Part shown: in pieces, positions 58,212 through 64,000 of the stretch
How positions within the stretch are numbered: position 1 is the first letter of the stretch
How the letters are laid out: the number at the start of each line of letters is the position of its first letter
Source: DASXKD01 sp963806145
GTDB taxonomy: Bacteria; Actinomycetota; Actinomycetes; Streptosporangiales; Streptosporangiaceae
Direction: 5' to 3'
Assembly (NCBI GenBank): GCA_963806145.1
Contig: CAWDXD010000011.1
Coordinates: forward strand, 1-64,000
DNA length: 64,000 bases
The notes under the pieces: generated by a model
The model's database searches: none
Told to the model about the DNA's origin: nothing
What the model saw: the letters and a program-made list of their open reading frames with translations, nothing else
Made by a program: the position numbers and the translations under genes

Positions 58212-59522
58212 ATGCCCCAGCCACTCACCGGCACCCGGATCCTGTACACGCCCCTGCCGGCCGCGCATTTCGGCGCGGGCACCATCGGTGCGCTACCCGG
58301 AATCGTCCGGGGCACCGGCGGCCAGACGGTGGCCCTGGTCACCGACGCGGCGCTGGCGGGCACCCCGGTCGTGGCCACAGCCAAGGCCGCCCTCACCGCC
58401 GACGGCCTGGCCGCCGTCGTGTTCGCCGGGGTGCACCCCAACCCGACGACCGAGGACGTGGCGGCGGGCGCTGGGGAGGTGGCCGCGCTCGGCACCGGCG
58501 GCGCCGCGGTGACGGTGGTCGCGGTGGGCGGCGGCTCGGTGATCGACGCGGCCAAGGGCATCGCGCTCGCCGCGGTCAACCCGCAGCGGGGTCGCGACCT
58601 CGACTACCGCGGCACGTTCGCCCGCGCCGCGCTGCCCCTGGTCGCCGTGCCCACCACCGCCGGGACCGGCGCGGAGACGAACGCGTTCGGGGTAGTGACC
58701 GACGTGCATGCGGGCCGCAAGTTCTACGTCGGCCACGCCAGCACGCTGCCGGCCGCCGCGATCCTCGACCCGGACCTGACCCTGGGCTTGCCGCCCGCCG
58801 GCACCGCCGCGACCGGGATGGACGCGCTCACGCACGCCCTGGAGTCGTACTTGTCCCGGCGCGCCAACCCATGGGCGGACGGCATCGCCCTGCAGGTCAT
58901 GCGGATGGTCTCGGCGAACCTGCCGCACGCCGTGGCCGACGGCGCGGACCGGGAGGCGCGGTCCCAGATGCTGCTGGCGGCGCATCTGGCCGGCGCCGCC
59001 ATGGCCAGCACCGGTCTTGGCATCTGCCACGCCATCGGCCACTCGCTGGGCGGCAGGTTCGGCATCGCGCACGGGGCCGCACTGTCGGTGGTGCTGCCGC
59101 AAGTGCTCCGCTTCAACCTCGCCACCTGCCAGGATCGCCTGGCCGACATGGCGTTCGCCCTGGGCGCGGGGGACACCGGGCGGGACCAGGCCGGCAACGC
59201 GGAAGCCGCCATCGACGCGGTCACCGCCCTCCGTGACAGCGTGGGCCTGACCGGCACCCTGGCCACCTTTGGCATCACCGAGGCGGATTACCCGCAGATC
59301 AGCGCCGATGCCCTGGACGACGGAGTGCTCGAGAACACGCCGCGGATGCCGGAGGCCGCCGACATCGCCGCCATCCTCACCGCCGCCCAGAGCTTAGGCG
59401 TGCTGACCTGCCAGGTCAGTGCACCAGGCGCGGCGCGGTGCCGGATAGGCGCGCCGCACGCTCATCCGGGCAACACGGCCCGCGGCCCGCCGGCGGGATG
59501 GATGCTGGCCGATGGAGGATGA
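58212..59522 (+). CDS. Iron-containing alcohol dehydrogenase family protein (maleylacetate-reductase-like)
   Basis: A 436-residue group III dehydrogenase. The NAD site is VAVGGGSVIDAAKGIAL (near 100), then PTTAGTGAETNAFGV (near 137). Metal ligands are expected in the GMDALTHALES and ICHAIGHSLGGRFGIAHG segments (near 200-290), where the Asp and three His are seen. It would oxidise or reduce an alcohol/aldehyde or a 2-ene oxo acid; the exact reaction is open. The last 45 residues after AAQSLGV have no family match, suggesting that the original stop was lost. GGAG lies about seven bases before ATG 58212. The operon neighbour hutU starts 57 bases downstream. Confidence 0.85.
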   Translation: MPQPLTGTRILYTPLPAAHFGAGTIGALPGIVRGTGGQTVALVTDAALAGTPVVATAKAALTADGLAAVVFAGVHPNPTTEDVAAGAGEVAALGTGGAAVTVVAVGGGSVIDAAKGIALAAVNPQRGRDLDYRGTFARAALPLVAVPTTAGTGAETNAFGVVTDVHAGRKFYVGHASTLPAAAILDPDLTLGLPPAGTAATGMDALTHALESYLSRRANPWADGIALQVMRMVSANLPHAVADGADREARSQMLLAAHLAGAAMASTGLGICHAIGHSLGGRFGIAHGAALSVVLPQVLRFNLATCQDRLADMAFALGAGDTGRDQAGNAEAAIDAVTALRDSVGLTGTLATFGITEADYPQISADALDDGVLENTPRMPEAADIAAILTAAQSLGVLTCQVSAPGAARCRIGAPHAHPGNTARGPPAGWMLADGG

Positions 59523-59579
59523 TGAGCGTGCCGGGCCGGATCTCACCGCGCCCGGCGCCCCGCTCGACGAGGAGTGGTC

Positions 59580-61277
59580 ATGGATTCCGCCAACGCTGCT
59601 GGTTCCCCGTCCGGTCCCCGCCCGGTCCGCGCCCCGCGCGGCACCGGCCTGAGCTGCCGGGGCTGGCCGCAGGAAGCGGCCATGCGGATGCTCATGAACA
59701 ACCTTGACCCCGAGGTGGCTGAGCACCCCGACCAGCTCGTCGTCTATGGCGGGTCCGGGCGCGCCGCAAGGAGTTGGCCCGCCTACGACGCGATCGTATC
59801 GACACTAAAAATCCTGGCCGGGGACGAGACGCTGCTCGTCCAGTCCGGCAAACCGGTCGGGGTGATGCGCACGCACGAGTGGGCGCCGCGGGTGCTCATC
59901 GCCAACTCGCTGCTGGTGCCGCAGTGGGCGACCTGGGAGGAGTTCCGGCGGCTGGAGTCGCTGGGGCTGACCATGTTCGGCCAGATGACGGCCGGCTCGT
60001 GGATCTACATCGGCACGCAGGGCATCCTCCAGGGGACCTACGAGACGTTCGCCGCGGTGGCGGAGAAGCGGTTCGGCGGCACGCTGGCCGGGACGATCAC
60101 GCTGACCGCGGGCCTGGGCGGGATGGGCGGCGCGCAGCCGCTGGCGGTGACGATGAACGGCGGGGTCGCGATCTGCATCGACTGTGACCCGTCCCGGATC
60201 GCCCGGCGGATCGAGCACGGCTACCTCGACGTGGCCGCCGACGACCTCTCCGACGCGCTGCGCCGGGCGGCGGCGGCGCGGGACGCGGGCGAGCCGCTGT
60301 CGATCGGGCTGCTCGGCAACGCCGCCGACCTCGTACCGGCGATGCTCGCCATGGGCGCGCCGGTCGACGTGGTCACCGACCAGACCTCGGCCCACGACCC
60401 GCTGACCTACCTGCCGCGCGGGGTCGCGTTCGAGGACATGGCGGCGCTGCGGGCCGAGGACCCGGCCGGCTTCACCACCAGGGCGCGCGAGTCCATGGCC
60501 GCGCACGTGGAGGCCATGGTCGGCTTCCTCGACGCGGGCGCGGAGGTCTTCGACTACGGCAACTCGATCCGCGGCGAGGCGGAGGCGGCCGGCTATTCGC
60601 GCGCGTTCGCCTTCCCCGGATTCGTTCCCGCCTACATCCGGCCGCTGTTCTGCGAGGGCAAGGGGCCGTTCCGGTGGGCGGCGCTGTCCGGCGACCCCGA
60701 AGACATCGCGGTCACCGACCGCACCATCCTCGACCTGTTCCCCGGCAACGAGCCGCTGGCCAGGTGGATCCGGATGGCCAGGGAGAAGGTGCGCTTCCAG
60801 GGGCTGCCCGCGCGGATCTGCTGGCTCGGCTACGGTGAGCGGCACCTGGCCGGCCTGGCGTTCAACGACCTGGTGGCCCGCGGTGAGGTGCGCGCGCCGA
60901 TCGTGCTAGGACGCGACCACCTGGACTGCGGCTCGGTCGCCTCGCCGTACCGGGAGACCGAGGCCATGGCCGACGGCTCCGACGCGATCGCCGACTGGCC
61001 GATCCTCAACGCCCTGGTCAACACGGCCTCGGGCGCGTCGTGGGTGAGCGTGCACCACGGCGGCGGGGTCGGCATCGGCCGGTCCATCCACGCCGGGCAG
61101 GTCTGCGTCGCCGACGGCACCCCGCTGGCCGGGGCCAAGCTGGAACGAGTCCTCACCAACGACCCGGGCATGGGCGTGATCCGCCACGTCGACGCGGGTT
61201 ACGACGAGGCGTCCGAGGTGGCCCGCGACCGGGGCGTGCGCGTCCCCATGTCCGAACATCCCGGCCGGGCGTCGTGA
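59580..61277 (+). CDS. hutU: Urocanate hydratase
   Basis: A 565-residue urocanase. It has the family blocks PDQLVVYGGSGRAARSWPAY (near 52), PVGVMRTHEWAPRVLIANS (near 100), GTQGILQGTYETFAAVA (near 145), GTLAGTITLTAGLGGMGGAQ (near 170) and DYGNSIRGEAEAAGY (near 325) with PGFVPAYIRPLFCEGKGPF, carrying the NAD-site Cys. WVSVHHGGGVGIGRS is near 485. It converts urocanate to 4-imidazolone-5-propionate using tightly bound NAD. The short form, about 550-570 residues, is usual in actinobacteria. GAGGAG lies six bases before ATG 59580. In this locus it might also accept a urocanate analogue, which the sequence does not decide. Confidence 0.95.
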   Translation: MDSANAAGSPSGPRPVRAPRGTGLSCRGWPQEAAMRMLMNNLDPEVAEHPDQLVVYGGSGRAARSWPAYDAIVSTLKILAGDETLLVQSGKPVGVMRTHEWAPRVLIANSLLVPQWATWEEFRRLESLGLTMFGQMTAGSWIYIGTQGILQGTYETFAAVAEKRFGGTLAGTITLTAGLGGMGGAQPLAVTMNGGVAICIDCDPSRIARRIEHGYLDVAADDLSDALRRAAAARDAGEPLSIGLLGNAADLVPAMLAMGAPVDVVTDQTSAHDPLTYLPRGVAFEDMAALRAEDPAGFTTRARESMAAHVEAMVGFLDAGAEVFDYGNSIRGEAEAAGYSRAFAFPGFVPAYIRPLFCEGKGPFRWAALSGDPEDIAVTDRTILDLFPGNEPLARWIRMAREKVRFQGLPARICWLGYGERHLAGLAFNDLVARGEVRAPIVLGRDHLDCGSVASPYRETEAMADGSDAIADWPILNALVNTASGASWVSVHHGGGVGIGRSIHAGQVCVADGTPLAGAKLERVLTNDPGMGVIRHVDAGYDEASEVARDRGVRVPMSEHPGRAS

Positions 61278-61293
61278 CCGCGGCGGGCCCGGC

Positions 61294-62529
61294 GTGAGCT
61301 TCGCCGCGCTCTGGGAGTCGCTGCTCCCGCTCGGCCGCGACGCCGGCACCGGTGGTTATCGGCGGTTCTCCTGGACCGCGGCTGACGCGAAATGCCGCCG
61401 CTGGTTTCTCCATGAAGCAGCGGAACGGAACCTCAGGGCGATCACCGACCGCAACGGCAACCTGTGGGCGTGGTGGGACCCTCCGGGGACGGCGGATCCC
61501 GCGGCGGGCGGCGCCGGTGCCGTGGTCACCGGGAGTCACCTGGACTCGGTGCCGGACGGCGGCGCCTACGACGGGCCGCTCGGGGTGGTGACCGCGTTCG
61601 CCGCGATCGACGTGCTGCGCGGGCAGGGGAAAGTCCCGGTGCGGCCGCTGGCGGTGGCCGCGTTCTGCGAGGAGGAGGGGGCCCGGTTCGGCGTGGCCTG
61701 CCTCGGCAGCCGGCTGCTGGCCGGCGCGATCGAGCCCGCCAGGGCCCGGGCGCTGGCCGACTCCGGCGGCACCACGTTCGCCGGGGCGATGACCGCCGCC
61801 GGGCAGGACCCCGCGGCCCTCGGCCCGGACCAGGCGCTGGTCGCGGGCATCGGCGCGTACGTCGAACTGCACATCGAGCAGGGCCGCGCGCTCGCGGATC
61901 TGGGCGCCGCGATCGGGGTGGCGGAGCGGATCTGGCCGCACGGCCGGTGGCGGCTGACGTTCACCGGGCGCGCCGACCACGCGGGGACCACCAGGCTCGG
62001 CGACCGCCGCGACCCGATGCTGGCGGCTGCCGCCACGATCCTCGCCGCGCGCGGGGCCGCGGCCCGGCACGGGTCCCTGGCCACGATCGGCAAGCTGATC
62101 GCGGAACCGGGCGCCGTCAACGCGATCAGTTCGTCGGTGACCGCCTGGCTGGACGCCCGCGCGCCGGACGAGGCCCGGCTGCACGCGGTCGTGGACGACG
62201 TGCTGACGCAGGCGCGCACCGCCGCCGTGGCCCACGGCGTGGACGCCGGCTGCGCCCAGGAGTCGGTCACGCCCGCCGTGGACTTCGACGCCGCGCTCCG
62301 CGACCGGATGGTGGCCACCCTGGCCGCCGCCGGGATCCGGGCCCCGGTGCTGCCCACCGGCGCGGGCCACGACGCCGGGGTGCTGGCCGCGCGGGTGCCG
62401 GCCGGCATGCTTTTCGTGCGCAACCCGAGCGGGGTCTCCCATTCGCCCGCCGAGCACGCGGAACCGGGGGACTGCGCCACCGGGGTGACGGCGCTGGCCG
62501 CCGTCCTCGGGGACCTGGCATGCCGCTGA
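61294..62529 (+). CDS. M20-family amidohydrolase (allantoate amidohydrolase/N-carbamoyl-amino-acid hydrolase type)
   Basis: A 411-residue metal amidohydrolase. Zinc ligands appear in GSHLDSVPDGG (His), AYDGPLGV (Asp), CEEEGARFG (Glu pair) and ELHIEQG (His), with the last His in SPAEHAEP near the end. The dimerisation lid follows (RADHAGTTRLGDRRDPM). The group includes allantoate amidohydrolase, beta-ureidopropionase and N-carbamoyl amino acid hydrolases. In actinobacterial hut clusters it lies between hutU and hutF, so I infer that it acts on an N-formyl, N-formimidoyl or N-carbamoyl glutamate. It starts at GTG 61294, 16 bases after hutU, and overlaps hutF by 10 bases. Confidence 0.88.
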   Translation: MSFAALWESLLPLGRDAGTGGYRRFSWTAADAKCRRWFLHEAAERNLRAITDRNGNLWAWWDPPGTADPAAGGAGAVVTGSHLDSVPDGGAYDGPLGVVTAFAAIDVLRGQGKVPVRPLAVAAFCEEEGARFGVACLGSRLLAGAIEPARARALADSGGTTFAGAMTAAGQDPAALGPDQALVAGIGAYVELHIEQGRALADLGAAIGVAERIWPHGRWRLTFTGRADHAGTTRLGDRRDPMLAAAATILAARGAAARHGSLATIGKLIAEPGAVNAISSSVTAWLDARAPDEARLHAVVDDVLTQARTAAVAHGVDAGCAQESVTPAVDFDAALRDRMVATLAAAGIRAPVLPTGAGHDAGVLAARVPAGMLFVRNPSGVSHSPAEHAEPGDCATGVTALAAVLGDLACR

Positions 62530-63920
62530 CCACGGACGCCGCCCGGCACTGGCACGCCGAACTGGCCTGGCTGCCCGGGCGGGGGGTACACGCCGGGGTG
62601 CTCATCGAGGCGAGCGGACAGCATTTCACCGCGGTGACCCCCGGCATCGCGCCCGGTGACTGCCCCCGTGGCACGGTGCGCCTGCCCGGCTTCACGCTGC
62701 CGGGGCTGGCGAACGCGCACTCGCACGCGTTCCACCGGGCGCTGCGCGGGGCTGCTCAGGCCGGGAAGGGCACGTTCTGGACCTGGCGGGAGCGGATGTA
62801 CCAGGTCGCCGGGCGGCTGCAGCCGGACAGCTACCTGGCGCTGGCCAGGGCCGTGTACGCGGAGATGGCACTGGCGGGGATCACCTGCGCGGGGGAGTTC
62901 CACTACCTGCACCACGACGCGGGCGGTGCCCGCTACCGCGACCCCAACCAGATGGGCCTGGCGCTGATCGAGGCGGCCGCGCAGGCGGGGCTGCGGATCA
63001 CCCTGCTCGACACCTGCTACCTGCGCGGCGGGCTGGCCGCCGACGGGTCACAGGTCGCGCTGTCCGGCGTACAGGAGCGGTTCGGCGACGGTGACGGGGC
63101 ACGCTGGGCGGAGCGGGCCGGTGAGCTCGGCGCGGACGAGCACGGGATGCTCGGCGCCCACGCCCGCGCCGGGGTGGCGATCCACTCGGTGCGGGCGGTG
63201 CCGCCGGACCAGATGCAGCCGGTGGTCGCCTGGTCGCACGCCTATGGTGCGCCGCTGCACGCGCACGTGTCCGAGCAGCCCGCGGAGAACGTGGCATGCC
63301 TGGCCGCCTACGGCGTCACCCCGGCCCGGCTGCTGGACCGGGCCGGCGCGCTGGGCCCGCGCAGCACGGTGGTCCATGCCACCCATCTGACCGGCGACGA
63401 CATCGGGCTGCTCGGCGGCAGCCGGACCGTGGCCTGCTTCTGCCCGACCACCGAGGCCGACCTGGCCGACGGGATCGGCCCAGCCCGCGCACTGGCCGAC
63501 GCGGGCTGCCCGCTGAGCCTGGGCAGCGACAGCCACGCGGTGGTCGACCTGCTGGCGGAGGCCAGGCTGGTGGAAATGGGGGAGCGGCTGGCGAGCGGCA
63601 GGCGCGGTTCTTTCCGTGCGGCGGAACTGGCCACCGCGGCGACCGTGGCCGGGCATGCCTGCCTGGGCTGGCCGGAGGCCGGGGAGATCGCCCCCGGTGG
63701 CCTCGCCGACCTGGTGACCGTGGCGCTGGACACCCCGCGGCTCGCCGGCGCCCAGGCTGGCACCGCGCTGGAGTCGGTGATCTTCGCCGGGTCCGCTGCC
63801 GACGTCCGCAACGTGGTGATCGGCGGCCGGGATGTGGTGGCCGGGGGCCGGCACCTGCTCGTGGACGACGTCCCGGCGGCGCTGGATGCCGCGATCGCCC
63901 CCCTGCTCAGCCCCGCCTGA
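62520..63920 (+). CDS. hutF: Formimidoylglutamate deiminase
   Basis: A 466-residue amidohydrolase-superfamily protein. The metal-binding HxH is in LANAHSHAFHRALRG (near 60), then FHYLHHD (near 123), the third His in APLHAHVSEQPAEN (near 245), another in VVHATHLTGDD, and the catalytic Asp in LGSDSHAVVDLL (near 337). HSHAFHRALRG and SEQPAEN are the marks of HutF, which turns N-formimino-L-glutamate into N-formyl-L-glutamate plus ammonia. The ATG at 62520 lies inside the preceding gene's last codons, so the two are co-translated. The next hut gene, probably imidazolonepropionase, would lie beyond the window. Confidence 0.92.
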   Translation: MPLTTDAARHWHAELAWLPGRGVHAGVLIEASGQHFTAVTPGIAPGDCPRGTVRLPGFTLPGLANAHSHAFHRALRGAAQAGKGTFWTWRERMYQVAGRLQPDSYLALARAVYAEMALAGITCAGEFHYLHHDAGGARYRDPNQMGLALIEAAAQAGLRITLLDTCYLRGGLAADGSQVALSGVQERFGDGDGARWAERAGELGADEHGMLGAHARAGVAIHSVRAVPPDQMQPVVAWSHAYGAPLHAHVSEQPAENVACLAAYGVTPARLLDRAGALGPRSTVVHATHLTGDDIGLLGGSRTVACFCPTTEADLADGIGPARALADAGCPLSLGSDSHAVVDLLAEARLVEMGERLASGRRGSFRAAELATAATVAGHACLGWPEAGEIAPGGLADLVTVALDTPRLAGAQAGTALESVIFAGSAADVRNVVIGGRDVVAGGRHLLVDDVPAALDAAIAPLLSPA

Positions 63921-63973
63921 CCGCCGGCGGCCGTGTTCACCAGGCGAACGTCGACAGCTCGCGCGGGGGCAGA

Positions 63974-64000
63974 ATGAGCGGAGCGGCCGGTGCGAGGAGG
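63974..64000 (+). other. Possible start of the next gene of the hut operon
   Basis: The window ends GCGAGGAGG, a strong ribosome-binding sequence for a gene starting just outside. Alternatively ATG 63974, after GGGGG, opens a frame (MSGAAGARR) that runs off the end. Imidazolonepropionase (hutI) is the expected product by analogy with other actinobacterial hut loci. Evidence is slight. Confidence 0.3.

Overview
The window is high-GC DNA (G or C strongly preferred at third codon positions) with the gene content of an actinobacterium. Marker genes include a SigR/RsrA pair, a WhiB1/WblE-type WhiB protein, a Ni-superoxide dismutase with its SodX protease, a SigF/RsbW pair, a PdtaS-like sensor kinase and the fused 2-oxoglutarate enzyme Kgd. 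The order hisN-rsgA-aroA ... sigR-rsrA ... pdtaS-like/whiB ... sigma factor ... sodN ... kgd resembles, from memory, a conserved core segment of Streptomyces-like chromosomes. I saw no rRNA, tRNA, CRISPR array, transposase or phage gene.

Layout. 0-5 kb: a badly frame-broken peptide-binding protein gene at the edge, a DUF397 protein, a CtaG-like membrane protein, a CoxG remnant, an SDR and a CBS protein. 5-12 kb: hisN (one frameshift), rsgA, aroA, a SRAP/YedK protein, a DksA/TraR zinc-finger protein, a methyltransferase and sigR-rsrA behind a good SigR-type promoter. 12-21 kb: two membrane HD proteins, a biotin carboxylase with a separate 70-residue biotinyl protein, a small Cys-rich protein resembling the biotin-synthase helper BsaP, a thioesterase, a ThDP enzyme, bioB and a GntR regulator. 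21-27.5 kb: stress and signalling genes (histidine kinase, WhiB with a CRP-like site, lipid kinase, SigF/RsbW, sodN/sodX). 27.5-41 kb: an APC permease, a CGNR regulator, an oxidoreductase, a PadR regulator with a repetitive tail, a tiny DUF6104 gene next to kgd, a BlaI-like regulator coupled to a large membrane-anchored BNR-repeat protein. 41-49.6 kb: a nitrilase/aminotransferase pair, a VOC protein, a ferredoxin, and a glycosyltransferase-methyltransferase-terpenoid-cyclase-fold group beside a GDP-mannose dehydratase and a VIT1-type transporter.

49.7-64 kb is the most unusual part. Two divergent operons share a 135-bp control region with clear repeats. The leftward one encodes a complete peptide/opine-type ABC importer followed by a histidine/phenylalanine ammonia-lyase homologue whose Ala-Ser-Gly triad, the precursor of the MIO cofactor, has become Cys-Ala-Gly; other active-site residues have changed too. 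The rightward one encodes an enolase-superfamily enzyme, an iron-type alcohol dehydrogenase, urocanate hydratase, an M20 amidohydrolase and formimidoylglutamate deiminase. I infer a locus that imports a histidine-derived compound, possibly an N-methylated betaine such as hercynine or ergothioneine, removes its amine without MIO, and feeds the urocanate-type product into the histidine degradation pathway. The substrate is a hypothesis.

The DNA also holds a small family of GC-rich repeats placed at gene 3' ends and several decaying gene fragments.
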